From contig NC_058189.1 of the NCBI RefSeq assembly GCF_907165205.1, forward strand, positions 21,822,001 to 21,886,000: a stretch of DNA of 64,000 nt, written 5' to 3'. Each line of letters opens with the position of its first letter. Position 1 is the stretch's first letter. This document shows positions 11,889-23,104 of the stretch, piece after piece. Both the position numbers and the translations under genes were made by a program. Origin of the DNA: Coccinella septempunctata. Lineage: Eukaryota; Arthropoda; Insecta; Coleoptera; Coccinellidae. A model generated the notes under the pieces. It did not search any database. It was given only the letters and a program-made list of their open reading frames with translations, and was not told the DNA's origin.

Positions 11889-12237
11889 TATAAATAATGC
11901 AATCAACTGCATCACTCTTTTTTTTTTATTTTCAAGTTCTAGGTTAAATATAAATTTCCTCTGGTCATTATCTCCGTTTCTGTTTGAGCTAGGATGTTGA
12001 AATGAAAAAAATTATTTAGACACTTTCTTGATAGCATTCCAGTGGCGTACTATGATTTTTTCCAACAAATATATTTCCTGAGCCATAACATAAAGATGTA
12101 TTTTTTCTTATCAAAACAGTAGATCAAAATGACGGGGATGTATGATATATTTCTGAAACGGTAAAAAAATGGCGATTCTTCATCTAGTACTACTAATTTC
12201 GTAAGCACCGAGTGGGAGAGGTAAGAGGGAAAAATAA

Positions 12238-13288
12238 CGAGGAGCTAAATGCTCATACCCGTACCGACGTTGCCACGTCTGTCGTCTACTTTTTAAGCCA
12301 CAGAACATTTGTAAACTGTCAACTGTCTATCTCTGACAGCCTGTCAACTCATTTCACATGTTTTATTTATTTTTATTTTGTTATCAGAGACCGTTTATTA
12401 TTTACATTTTTCATTAATATTCTTTGTGAAATTGTGGTAATAGTTATATGAGAAAATCTGTATTGAATAGATGACCAATGCAACACAAATAACCGGGTTG
12501 CAATCACGATAGTAGAAGTAATAAACTTTATTGAAACAATGTTTCCAAGCGCTAACAACTCAGGTCTTCCTGCCCAGGAACAGTATAAAAATATAATCGA
12601 TACAAAATAGAACTAGTAAGAAAAACAGCATAAATATAATGAGTATAAATAACTGAAATCATTAACTCATCGAGTTCTCTTAATGCCAACATTCGAATTC
12701 ATTGAAATTGATGAAAAAATCGAAGACAAACATCCAAGGTGGGCGCTAAAGTAAACAGGAGCCAAAAAGGTAAACTAGTATAAGTCAGCTTTCTTAATAA
12801 TAGCATTTTTGTTGTCTCCTCGTCAAGTAATTTAAGTGAAGCTTCTTATGCTAAAATATAGAAATTTCTTCCGGAATAGGAAAAAAACTTAACACTGTTT
12901 CCTCAGCCTCCACATCCAACAACACAACGAGAAAATGGCATAATTATTCACTTCCTGCTAAAATACTGTGTGACTTTCCCAAGATATTGAATACTTTCAT
13001 TACCATTACTGGCATTAATAACGCACATTTAACACTGTTGGCTAAAGAATCACTAGGATTAACACCACCATCAAATTAAAAACAAAAATAATGCATTTCA
13101 ATGTACGTATTTTAACTAGAAGTAAAATAATATTCCAAATTATGTGTTATTTTTGCCTACACAACCTCCACAATTTTATTTTGACGTCTATCTGACAGCT
13201 GGTTGAAGTTTCAGTACCGAAGTTGACAGTTTCAGAATGAGAGGTAGACGTGGCAACGTCGGTACGGGTATGAGCATTTAGCTCCTCG
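12238..13288. mobile_element. 1.05-kb inverted-repeat DNA element with TAA duplication
   Basis: Arms of about 44 bp beginning CGAGGAGCTAAATGCTCATA are perfectly inverted at the two ends and flanked by TAA on each side. A 3-bp TAA duplication is usual for PIF/Harbinger. No transposase frame, so it is non-autonomous. Inside, about 12500-12660 resembles the 3' end of the LINE family at 33420 and 38925 (a stretch like AGGTCTTCCTGCCC). Confidence 0.75.
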
Positions 13289-13299
13289 TAAAAGTAATC

Positions 13300-13700
13300 T
13301 GTTAGGTTATGGGCAAAGTTTTGGTTATGTGCACAATCTTTGCTTGAACGCATTCTTGTTTTCTTGTATTTTGTAAGCTATACAGCAGACAATATTAATA
13401 TTATATATATCAGTAAAAATGACATTTGCCAATGAAATATGTCGATTGTCACAAGAAGTAGTGATACCAACATAAATTTCAACCAATCAGCAATCGAGGT
13501 TATGAAAATCTTTTTTTCTTTTTAACAGTAAACTCTAGAAAGCTCGATAGAATTTCATAAATATATTTGATCATTGCGGAAAGAATGAAGTAGGTTTCGT
13601 TAGAAAGCAATCATTCCCTGATGGTAGACCTTTTAGACCCTTTTCTAGGTTGGCAAACATGTAGGGAAGTCCTCCATTAACTTTATTGACAACACTTCTG
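13300..13700. other. no recognisable feature
   Basis: Short open frames only; no domain, repeat boundary or RNA structure recognised. Confidence 0.4.
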
Positions 13701-13711
13701 TATTTTCGTTT

Positions 13712-13870
13712 GTGAACGCTTCGGGTAATCAGAGCTTACTCAGAGATTGCTCTGAGTAAGTTTGTGAACACAACCTTCGTCTATATGCCACCCAGACATT
13801 GAACTATAGAGTTTCCGAAAACGTCTATAGAGACGTTTTCGGAAACTTACTCGGGTTCATTCGATCCCTA
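13712..13870. repeat. GTTCACAAACTTACTC-type MITE fragment with inner hairpin
   Basis: 13712-13780 is related, in reverse, to the small MITE at 56195-56337. It is followed by CATTGAACTATAGA and a perfect 16-bp-arm hairpin (GTTTCCGAAAACGTCT and AGACGTTTTCGGAAAC) at 13811-13846. No flanking 8-bp repeat could be found, so the CATTGAAC here is not counted as a clean insertion. Confidence 0.45.
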
Positions 13871-14167
13871 ACCTTTGCGTTCGTTTACCTAACGGCCCGC
13901 ATTGCCCTCTCCGTAGATCTCTGTGCAATTCTAATTTAATTTACTGTGCGTCTTGTTAAGGTCAAAGTTTCGGCGCCGTATGTCAGCACGGGCAGAATGC
14001 ACTGATTGAAGACTTTACTCTTCAGGCAGATCGGAATGTCTGATCTTAAAATATAGCTTAATTTGCCGAATGCTGCCCAAGTCAGTCCAATTTTCCTGGA
14101 CAACTCACAAGATTGGTTGTCTCTACCCAAGCGAATTTCGTGACATACATAGATACTTATACACCAT

Positions 14168-14187
14168 CATTGAACTAAAGTTCAATG
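14168..14187. mobile_element. 20-bp palindromic insertion
   Basis: CATTGAACTAAAGTTCAATG between two perfect TACACCAT copies (14160-14167, 14188-14195). CATTGAAC class, ten bases from each end. Confidence 0.85.
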
Positions 14188-14469
14188 TACACCATATTAG
14201 TGAGGTTCGAATCACTCGGGCGGGAGATCCATATTCAAATTTTTTTACATAGGCATCAACTTTAAGATGGAATATCGCTAGCTAGAAGTAAATGTTAATA
14301 TAAAGACATGCGAAATTGAGTGCCGCCATTATGAGAGGTTGTTTCCAAGTACATTTTACATCACAAAATACTTTTATATGTCCTAAAATCAGAATTGAAC
14401 ACATTATTATACGGAATATATCCGTATGTCGTAGATCATTTCTGCTATACGTCAATCATGAACCGTAAC

Positions 14470-14774
14470 CACTGAACACTAAAAGAACTGGAACGGCATC
14501 TCGATGCAGCCAAACTGAGAAAGACTGAAAAGGAAGATGTAGAGCAATCTATCTCTCTCTGCGGTCTGTCAATTGGTTTATAACAACATGTAAACAAAAA
14601 CAACCCGGGGCGTTGTGAGACGACTGCTGCGTCCGACATCTGATGCGGTTATTCGATTGGTTGCCAAACCATTAGAAAGAGATGGGTTGCACTACATCTT
14701 CCGTCTCAGTTGGACACACTTTTCGTCGTATTTCGGTACCTAAGAAGCCCTTCCAGTTCTTTTAGAGTTCAATG
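14470..14774. mobile_element. 305-bp inverted-repeat element, 8-bp duplication (apparent intact member)
   Basis: Ends CACTGAACACTAAAAGAACT and, reversed, CATTGAACTCTAAAAGAACT pair over about 28 bp. ACCGTAAC is duplicated at 14462-14469 and 14775-14782, and occurs once at the same place in MITE copy 1 (8750-8757), so the insertion is proven by comparison. No coding frame. Its CATTGAAC end matches the class of short palindromes around it, so it is a candidate parent family. Confidence 0.85.
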
Positions 14775-14902
14775 ACCGTAACAAAGAAAATGACATGCTA
14801 CGCTTGCGCGTTAGAATGATGTCAGCTTCAAAGGTTAGAAACGAAATGAAGCTACGACAAACTTCCATGGATCTTGCCGACCAATTATATAATGGTTGTA
14901 AT

Positions 14903-14931
14903 CTCAGATCAATAAAAAATATTGATCTGTG
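14903..14931. mobile_element. 29-bp palindromic insertion (CACAGATC class)
   Basis: Starts CTCAGATCAATA and ends TATTGATCTGTG, between perfect GTTGTAAT copies (14895-14902, 14932-14939). Confidence 0.8.
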
Positions 14932-14999
14932 GTTGTAATGGTTATAATGGTATATTTTAAAAAAAATATACCATTTTATTACGAAATTTTGTTTTCAAC

Positions 15000-15017
15000 C
15001 AGAGACCTTTCTCTATG
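15000..15017. mobile_element. 18-bp insertion with exact empty site
   Basis: CAGAGACCTTTCTCTATG between perfect TTTTCAAC copies (14992-14999, 15018-15025). MITE copy 1 has a single TTTTCAAC at 8920-8927 with the same flanks and no insert. The identical 18-mer occurs in reverse at 36478. Confidence 0.9.
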
Positions 15018-15210
15018 TTTTCAACTTGTTAAGAAAGGATCATAGAACACATTCCAACAGAAATAAATCTTAAGAAATTCGCTAAAATATCCAAAAACAG
15101 GCGAGAAGTACGCGCCCATAAGAAATGCATAGGGAATTCAGGGACCAGATCCACGGATGGATCGCGATACAAAATTCCCGCCTAACCTCACCAATATGGT
15201 CTATGAGAGT

Positions 15211-15245
15211 CATTGAACTAAACTTGAACTTTCTTTAGTTCAATG
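15211..15245. mobile_element. 35-bp insertion at the MITE edge
   Basis: Starts CATTGAACTAAAC and ends CTTTAGTTCAATG; flanks ATGAGAGT and ATAAGAGT match in 7 of 8. Contains the same TGAACTTTCTTTAGTTCAAT as the insertion at 36406. Confidence 0.75.
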
Positions 15246-15593
15246 ATAAGAGTATACTTGTTATATTCTGGGGTTGTCGGGAGCCAAATCTGAACTTGTG
15301 ACGAGTGTTAATATTTAGACCCACCTTCTTTGAGGCCTGTTCCAGCTCATGCAGCATCATTTGTGCATCACCAAGACAGTCCGTCAACAGTACTATGTCA
15401 TCAGCAAAGAGCAGGTGGTTAAGTTTTTCGCAGTTAATGTTTATACCAAAGTCATCAATGTTAAATTTGAAAATGAGTCTCTAAATACAGTATATTGGGA
15501 TAGGTTATATAGTTCGATAAAAACTAAAACACTCTGACTGGGTTACGAAAAGTTTAATTAATATAAATGTTCCAAACAGTCACACAACGATCG

Positions 15594-16351
15594 TATACCG
15601 GGTGTCCCAGAGCTTTTAGGCCAGCAGATATCTCAGTTACCTGCGGAAAAAAAAAATTGAAAAAAATACTTGTCGTAGGAGACCATACGCTCTTTCATGC
15701 AGCATAGCAAAATCCACCCCCTGACAAACAACCCCCGAGAAACCACCCCTAACTTTTGTTTTTCAAATGGCACCCCCATGTTTGTTTGGCTTCAACTGAC
15801 AGCTCTTTTTAATTCTCAATCAATGATATATCATAATATGTAGTTGTAAAGATAGTCACTCGATAAAATTGAATTCGTTAGTGGGTACTGTTAATTGGAC
15901 TGATCGAATTAGTCCACATTGTAGAGACAAGAAAAAGTGGATGTTGAAAAAAAAGAGTCATAAAATGTTAGAACTTTTTGTTTATTATAATTTATGTTAT
16001 AAAACATTTTCTTTAGTATAATGTTGCAGTAACAATACAGCTGAGCGTATAAATTCGTATTTCATTTGTATTTTTATTTTCCATTATTCTGCATGCCATT
16101 CTAGCTACCATGATACATCATTGAATGAGAAATGAAAAAAACTGTTAGTTGAAGCACAACAAACATGGGGGTGCCATTTGAAAAACAAAAGTTAGGGGTG
16201 GTTTCTCGGGGGTTGTTTGTCAGGGGGTGGATTTTGCTATGCTGCATGAAAGAGCGTATGGTCTCCTACGACAAGTATTTTTTTCAATTTTTTTTTTCCG
16301 CAGGTAACTGAGATATTTGCTGGCCTAAAAGCTCTGGGACACCCGGTATAC
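15594..16351. mobile_element. DNA element with about 190-bp inverted repeats
   Basis: The left end, TATACCGGGTGTCCCAGAGC, and about 190 bp following it are repeated almost perfectly inverted at the right end (...GCTCTGGGACACCCGGTATA). TA is present at both borders. No transposase frame in the roughly 380-bp middle. Long arms could pair in RNA. Confidence 0.8.
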
Positions 16352-16495
16352 ACGTTGATGCTTTCACAATAATTATGCTCAAAAACTCTATATTTACCCA
16401 GTACCTACTCAGGATTTTACCAACGAAGAAGAGGTCTAATCTGTTCGATTCTTTGGCTTATATTACCCAGATTACCACCCTTTTTCTCCTACTGG

Positions 16496-16540
16496 CATTG
16501 AACTCTATGAGTTCTCATAGAGTTCTCATAGAATTCAATG
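16496..16540. mobile_element. 45-bp insertion with internal 11-bp tandem repeat
   Basis: Starts CATTGAACTCTATGA and ends ATTCAATG, between perfect CCTACTGG copies (16488-16495, 16541-16548). The middle holds GTTCTCATAGA twice in a row, like templated filler made during end joining. Confidence 0.8.
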
Positions 16541-16890
16541 CCTACTGGTTTCCGGATTCATAGAATCCCGAAGAACCCAAAAACACAATTTGGCAACACG
16601 CCATTTGGTGCCCCCCTGAGCCTTGGTTTTTTATCCCCCAAAACGTTATGGAAGAACCATTGTCCCAAACACAGTATCCTATCCGAACCCTATTTTTTTT
16701 CCTCAAACTATCCTTCTCCCCGACCCCTTATCAACCTGCAATTTGCCAGCGTGATAAGGTATGGCAAAACCTCCGTCTAAACAAATGAAATGTACAGAAA
16801 TGAGAAAAGGCTATCAGTCTCCGGTAACTCCTATCTCCCCAACCAAGGTAACGGTGGGACCATATGACACTTTGAGGCGCTTGAGATCAG

Positions 16891-16922
16891 CATTGAACTA
16901 TAGAAAGTTCTTTAGTACAATG
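16891..16922. mobile_element. 32-bp insertion (CATTGAAC class)
   Basis: Starts CATTGAACTATAGAAAG and ends TTTAGTACAATG, between perfect GAGATCAG copies (16883-16890, 16923-16930). Confidence 0.8.
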
Positions 16923-16987
16923 GAGATCAGGCGGTATCAAGTCGCGGGAATTCAAATAATAACCAGCTCGATAAGTGTTGAAAGAGT

Positions 16988-18994
16988 CAGGCCCGGTACT
17001 TTCACCTTCGAATAAATTTTATTCACTGTCAATAAGTATCTGTCGAATAATTTCCTATCTGAAGGATACCTTATTTCGGTGCTTTCAGATGAAATTATTT
17101 GACGAATAACAATTCTGTGAAAACATGGTATACTACTCTTCACTGATTAATGTAAAATAAGAGACCTCAATGTAGAAATTGTTATAATTCCAACTAGAAA
17201 GCAAATATTCCGTGAAAATCACACAAAAAATAACCATACATCCAGAATCTTAAAAATTCAACCAATAATGACGTACCGACATTCGATCTATGACAAATAA
17301 AATTTTATTGACGAGTGTCAATGACAGATTTATTCAATGAATATAATAATAATAATAATAATAATAATAAACTTTATTAATCCTTTTGGACATTATAAAA
17401 ATGTATAGGACAAGTCATACAAAATAACAAACATAAGAAAAGAACTACAATAAAAAAAAAAAAAATTACAGATTCAACTGATGGAGTCCTTGAGGAACTC
17501 GTCTATACTGTAGTAACATCTCTTGAGCAATAACAATTTGACCTCTCTCTTGAAAGACCTTCCATTCATGGATTTCAATCTACTGGGCAACCGGTTATAC
17601 AATTTGATACCCATATATGTAGCTTGGTGATGACTCATATTTAGCTGTATGATGTCGGGGAAAGGCAATAGTGTCATAGTTTCGTGTTCCATACTCGTGA
17701 AAGTCAGAGCATTTCTTGAAGTTACTTACGTTCAGATGGACGTAGACAAGGCTATTGATAATAAATATACAGGGGAAGGGAAGAATTTGAAATTGGTAGA
17801 AAATCGGACGGCATGAATCACATGGGCGAAGTTTGAAAATGAGGCGTATGATACGTTTCTGGGAAATAAACACCCGATTAGACCCTACCGAGGAGCCCCA
17901 GAGAACAACGTTGTAACTTAAATGGCTATAAGCCATGCTGTAATAAATAGTCAGCAGCTCCTCGACAGGGAGACAACTCCTGAGTCGTAATAAAGCATAG
18001 TAAGCAGTGTTTAGCTTACCACAAACATGATCAGTATGAATATACCACCTCAGATTAGCGTCCACATAGAGGCCCAGCAGTCTCACGTCGTCTCTCGCCT
18101 CCAAGACTCCTTGATTGTATTCAATGATGAGAGGTTCGCATGGTTTATCCTGATTCTGAAACCTGACTATCACCGACTTGGTCAGATTGAGTATGAGTGC
18201 ATTTTTGTAACACCAATCAGTGAAACATTGTACTATAGTCTCACATAGCAACTTCAATTCCTGCAGACTTTTCGCTTTGATAGCGATAGAGGTATCATCA
18301 GCGAACATCACCAGTATATTGGCTACCACATATGCAGGCAGATCGTTTATGAACAGTAGAAACAGTAGTGGGCCCAGAACAGATCCTTGAGCGACACCTA
18401 GGCTGTTAGTGTGTTCGTCAGATGTAGCGTCATTCAATCGAACATAAATTCTGCGATCAGATAAAAAAGTCCTGACCCAATCCAGAAACACACCCCTGAA
18501 TCCCATTTGGTACATCTTATCCAGAATGAAACGATGTTGCAGAGTGTCGAACGCCTTCGACAGATCAAAAAATATACCTGCCACGTACTCACCGCCGTCA
18601 AGGCTCTTGTAGACAAATTCAAAAAATTCACAACTGGCCGTTTGGGTTGACCTACCATGTCTGAAGCCGTGTTGCTGATCAGATAGTATGGAGTACTTTG
18701 TCAAATAATTGTACATGCGATTGTATATTATTCTTTCAAAAATCTTGGACAATTGACTTAAGATGGAGATAGGTCGATAATTTGTTATATCCTGGCTGTC
18801 ACCCTTCTTGTGGACTGGTAAAATCCGTGCCAATTTAAGGACAGATGGGAAATGCCCAGAGGACACTGATTCATTTAGTAAATAATAAGAATAACACTAT
18901 CTGAAAGTGAAAAGACTGCATTTTTACTTATCCTAAGAATAAGACTTATTTATCGAATAAATTTAGTTATTCGCACGTGAAAGTACCGGGCCTG
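16988..18994. mobile_element. inverted-repeat DNA element carrying a LINE
   Basis: CAGGCCCGGTACTTTCAC at the left is repeated inverted at the right (GTGAAAGTACCGGGCCTG). Similarity goes on into CGAATAA on both arms. Most of the inside is the LINE at 17342-18890, so the LINE probably landed in an older element. No convincing flanking duplication. Confidence 0.6.
17342..18890 (-). pseudogene. CR1/Jockey-group LINE, 5'-truncated, RT nearly intact
   Basis: From 18866 down a 423-codon frame holds the RT: 'ARILPVHKKGD', 'ITNYRPISILSQLSKIFERI', 'QHGFRHGRST', motif A 'FFDLSKAFDTLQH', motif B 'GVAQGSVLGPLLF', motif C 'MFADDTS', then thumb and C-terminal region. A frameshift near 17695 moves the last 65 residues ('YNRLPSRLKSMNGRSFKREV...YYSIDEF') to another frame, stopping at 17474. 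The 3' end carries a (TAT)n tail, seen as (ATA)n at 17342-17372. The endonuclease and ORF1 are missing. Confidence 0.85.
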
Positions 18995-19004
18995 AGTGTC
19001 ACTC

Positions 19005-20375
19005 AGTCAGAAAATCTGCAGATATTGATACAATGTACCTTTCGGAGAGCAACCGGCGATCGCCGGCATATGTAATTGATTCCAATATCCGGTGATAAGG
19101 ACTTTAGAACGGGCAAAAACGGTCAGTCATGTAGATTAAGGAAGATTTATTAGTCTGGAGACACTGAGAGGAAAACAGTTCTCAGAATTCGAAGTAGCCG
19201 AAATTTTCTTGTAACCACCGAGCTTGGGAACGCTGATTTTTCAACTCAGCAAGAATGATCGTCCAATGATTTCGATTTCAGCACGTTTTGGTACCACCCA
19301 TAGCTTTGGAGAGAATGACCGGGAAAAAAAGTACCTCGGAAAAGTTAGTCAGTCGGTCCGAGGAAAGTGATCAAAAAAGAATACCCCTTTAAGTCTGTCT
19401 GCGGGGACGTGATCTGTAAAATATCGAAAAAATATACCCCTTCGAGTCGGTACAGAATAGTAGAGAAATTATAAGTCTTTTGTAGAGTCAGTCAGTAAAG
19501 AAAGAGTATAGGGACTTAGAATAATTAGGTTTGCCCGAAGTAAGAGAAAAATATAGGTAGATCACGGAATAGAATCGGAGACTCGGTTGGCTCATAAATT
19601 TGAAAAAGTTGCGTAAAAAGAAAAATCCAGTCCTTTGTTTTCGTTGGTTTTGTTCAAGTAGAAACGGCATATCGGGAAAAAGGTAGTCAAATTGAACGGA
19701 AGTAAGTAAATTGGAGTTAAAGACGTTGAAGTCAGTTTGTGTTGGAATTTTGCATAGGGTCGAAACTTAAAGCGTTAAACGTTTGCGACGGAAAAGTTCG
19801 GTTGAGTGTGAAGAATTCACCGATTTGTGCGGGTAAAGTCTGGTGTCGAAAAGTTCTTCATCGGCAGCGTCAGACAAACAGCAGTTGCAGAAAAAGGTAG
19901 AAAGTTCCAATTCTTGTTTGTCCATAGTCTTGAAAGCTCCTCTATTATTCATTTATTGAGTATTATTATTACGCGCTAAGTTGGGAAGTTGAATTTTAAT
20001 CCAAGATTTTGTTATGAAAAATATGGTTTATTGTTTTGCGCTCTTTTGCATGTGTTTAAGAAATTGAAGATTTTTTTGTGTTGGTCGTCTTCGACCGAGT
20101 ACGTGTTTGTAGAGAAGTTCTAATTTTATTTTTCCAATAGATTTATTTGTTAAAGTTTTTCGTGAGTTTCATTTAAACTTTCTCCCCAGAATTAATATCA
20201 ACTTCAGGACCTGTCCTTAGTGCGACGGGCCGATCAACATTTTTCCTTTTTCGGGGGCATTCAATTTGTGTGTTTAACATCTTAAAAATAATCACCCCAT
20301 GAACAGTGGAAAGCCGCTCTTCCATTGATCAAGATACGGGGTGCATTATAAGGGCGTGGATGTGGGGATATGCAA
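19005..20375. other. no recognisable gene
   Basis: No frame over about 65 codons and none with a domain I recognise. Repeated words such as GAGTCGGT and GTCAGTCAGTAAAG suggest an old repeat, but no ends could be found. Confidence 0.4.
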
Positions 20376-20379
20376 ATTA

Positions 20380-22310
20380 TTATTTTAAAAAATTGTCAGC
20401 TATCGAAAGTAATGAAATTATTGTTAGCCCCAGGCCCTTTTGGGCCCCTTGGCGCCCGCCCAAAGCGCCCATTGGATAAACCGGCACTGTGTGCGCAAGG
20501 CAAGAAAACAACGTTAATTTACGATAACGTGCTACGTTATCCACCCATAAATAGAGAGTTGAAGCAAAGAGTATTGATACTCTTTGGTTGAAGTGCGCAC
20601 AGTACATGCAGTACAGTACAGTGGCTGCGACCACTTCAAGCATTCTACTCAGTTGTTCTGGGTTGGCGCCATATAGTTTCAGGTCGTCCATAAACATGCG
20701 GTGAGAGATAGCGACCTGTCTGCTCTTGTGGACAACGTATCCGTACTTCGTCTTCTTCAGAATAATACTAAGGGGATTTAGTGCCAGACAAAACCACATG
20801 GGGCTCAACGTGTCACCCTGAAAAATGCCCTGATCTTTATAACTGGCGATTCTATAAGGCTTCTTTTCGTGCGTACGCACAGGGAGGTCCTCCAGGTCTT
20901 CATGAGATGCCCCAGTATTTAGATAATCTTGTCGGCCACTCCATGCATTTCTAACACCTTCAGCAACCATGTGTGCGGGACGGAGTCAAAGGCCTTTTTA
21001 TAGTCGACCCAGGCAACAGAGATATTCCTGAGTTTCTTCCGCGCCTGTTTGGTGACAATGTGGTCGATGATTAGAAGCTCTTTGCACCCTTTCGTTTTGT
21101 CTCGGCACCCTGCCTGCTCTTCAGTTATCAGGCTATGATCTCTGATATGCTCGCCGAGGTATTTGGTAATAATTCCAGTGAGGACCTTATACAGCGATGA
21201 GAGGCAAGTTATTGGGCGGTAGTTTTTGGGGTTTTTTTCTGTCGCCGTCCTTAGGGATGAGGTATGTAACTCCAAGCGTGAGGAAACCAGGTATCGACGC
21301 AGGGTTTTCCAGGGCGTCCTGTAAAAGTATCGCCAACTTGTCGTGCACACTATCGAAGTACTTCCACCAGTAGTTATGCAGCTTGTCCGGCCCGGAGCAG
21401 CCCAGTTGCTAGATCACTTAAGTGTCTCGACTATGTCCGATTTCTGCACCCGTATCTCCTCCATAAGCACACTAGGAATCTTCTGATGTGCCTCCTCTAT
21501 CCAGTAGGCACTTTCATCATGGGTACTCTCCCTCGCCCAGACTTCAGACCAGAAGTCACGCGCTGCCTCAGGGTCCAGTGTTTCGTCATCCTTTCCCTCT
21601 ACGTTTTCCATGAATCTGAAGAACTGTCTCTGATTTTTATAGAAGAGGTTGTTATTCTTGTTCTGATGCGGTTTCCTAACGCCTTGATTTTTTGTTTCAG
21701 ATGATCGGAAGCAACGGCCAATTTTTCCCTGAAGGTTGGGTCCCTGCGCCTGATGCGAGACTCAGAACCTACATTCCTGGCAGCTTTATCGACTTTTGCA
21801 GTTGGTGTTGCCGAATTCAGGTAGGTATGAACCACCCCAATCTTTCTTCTCAAAGCTGTAATTTTTTTTTCCAGGCGCAACCTCCAAGGGGGGTCCGTGG
21901 GTGGTCTTGGTGAACCCTGGTGATGTTCAATTTGTTGACCGAGTGCCTCAGCCACAGTTACGGCTCCCGCATACATCACATCAACCAGCTCCTCAAGTGT
22001 GCTCACGCTCGTTAGATGCCCCGCGATGGTTGTATTCATCCTAGCCACCAGGTCTCGCGTTATCCGGGAGTATTTCAATCTCGGTATCTTCGGCCTCTTT
22101 TCGGCCGCCAGTCCAGCGTACATCATCAGGTTGCTCATGAAGGATCCTTCCGTGATATCTTCTTCCGGTTGTACCAAAAAAATACCACTTCTTATAATTC
22201 CTGCATATGGGCCCCTCTGGCGGATGGGGGTTCTCTTCCTCAGCAGTGGTAAGATAGCAGGTATTCTTGATGCTGTCCAGTTCAGCACGAGAGAGTTTTT
22301 GATTGTCAAG
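20380..22310 (-). pseudogene. decayed R4-type LINE (REL-endonuclease group), RT and N-terminal part
   Basis: Minus-strand pieces match the intact R4-like protein at 40473-44393 in order: an N-terminal basic region with 'RLEKKITALRRKIGVVHTYL' (22309-21600), 'ARDFWSEVWARES' (21600-21414), RT 'KNYRPITCLSSLYKVLTGI' and 'VDYKKAFDSVPHTWLL' (21260-20960), then 'GIFQGDTLSPMWFCLALNPL' and 'MFMDDLKLYGA' (20840-20670). It ends soon after motif C; CCHC and endonuclease are missing. Several frame breaks. A diverged family, not a copy of the intact one. Confidence 0.8.
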
Positions 22311-22367
22311 GATCCACCGTACCCTGTTGGAGAGTGAAATAAAATTATAATATGAATTTTATCCTAA

Positions 22368-23070
22368 TCACAATTTTGACGAGACCCATCTCTTCAATTT
22401 GATCTTCCTAGAATATCGACTACTTAAAATCTTTAGTTCATTAGGAAGCATGTTAAAGACACTGATTGCTTTCACAAAGCTACTCTTACCTCTGACCGTC
22501 CTGAATCTTATAGGCACTTGGATACTTTTGTTCCTAATAATGCTTTTTGAATTTACAAATTCAGCCTTTAATACATAATAATGGAACTTTAGTGACTCCA
22601 GTGAAAAAAGTTGTTCCATTGTCAAAGGATTGTTGTGAACGATTTTACCCTTATTAACTATTTTTAAAATTCTTTTTTGATGGTTTATCAATAGATTCAG
22701 ACTCAGTTAGAGTAAGCTCCACCCCACGCCACAATTCCATAACTTATAATACCATGAAACAGTGCATAATAAAGCATTCGAAGGACATCACTAGGCATTA
22801 TCTTTGCGAGTTTGTGGAAAATAAAAACCAAGTATCTTGTTTTTTTAGCAAATATTCGATATGCTTTTCCCATCTCATGTTACTATCGAAGATTATTCTC
22901 AAATACCTGACCGAGTCCACCCTTGTTATTAGTTTCCCACTTATACTGATATTCAAAGAATCTGGAACACTGTTGCAGTAATTACCATATGTTGTATAGA
23001 CTGTCTTATCGATGTTTAGACACAGTTTGTTTGACGACAACCAAGCACTTATTTCTTTCAAATGAACCCG
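22368..23070 (-). pseudogene. LINE ORF2 C-terminal fragment
   Basis: Two minus-strand frames: 'EISAWLSSNKLCLNIDKTVY' with 'SVRYLRIIFDSNMRWEKHI' (the RT thumb region after motif C) at 22798-23061, and 'VFNMLPNELKILSSRYSRKI' (C-terminal) at 22368-22691. Frame broken between them. CR1/Jockey group likely. Confidence 0.7.
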
Positions 23071-23104
23071 TAGTTCGTTGTGACCTCCGTTAAGTTCATT
23101 GGGC

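Larger units (their letters stand above)
14158..15204. mobile_element. MITE copy 2, interrupted by five small insertions
   Basis: Second copy of the 8483-9116 MITE in the same orientation, with high similarity over its whole length. It is longer because of insertions at 14168 (in the left arm), 14470, 14903 and 15000; another, at 15211, lies just past its right end. Each has a direct repeat of 8 bp, four perfect and one 7 of 8. Confidence 0.8.

Noticed and set aside
13797..13860. CATTGAACTATAGA next to a 16-bp hairpin
   Set aside because: No right end of the GTTCAATG type and no 8-bp repeat; probably part of a MITE remnant.
19767..19952. Cys-containing minus-strand frame (61 codons) as a zinc-finger gene
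   Set aside because: Short, no motif spacing that fits a known finger, no splice or repeat context.
21599..22309. 236-codon basic minus-strand frame as a host gene
   Set aside because: It aligns in position and character with the N-terminal region of the R4-type LINE and leads into its RT pieces.
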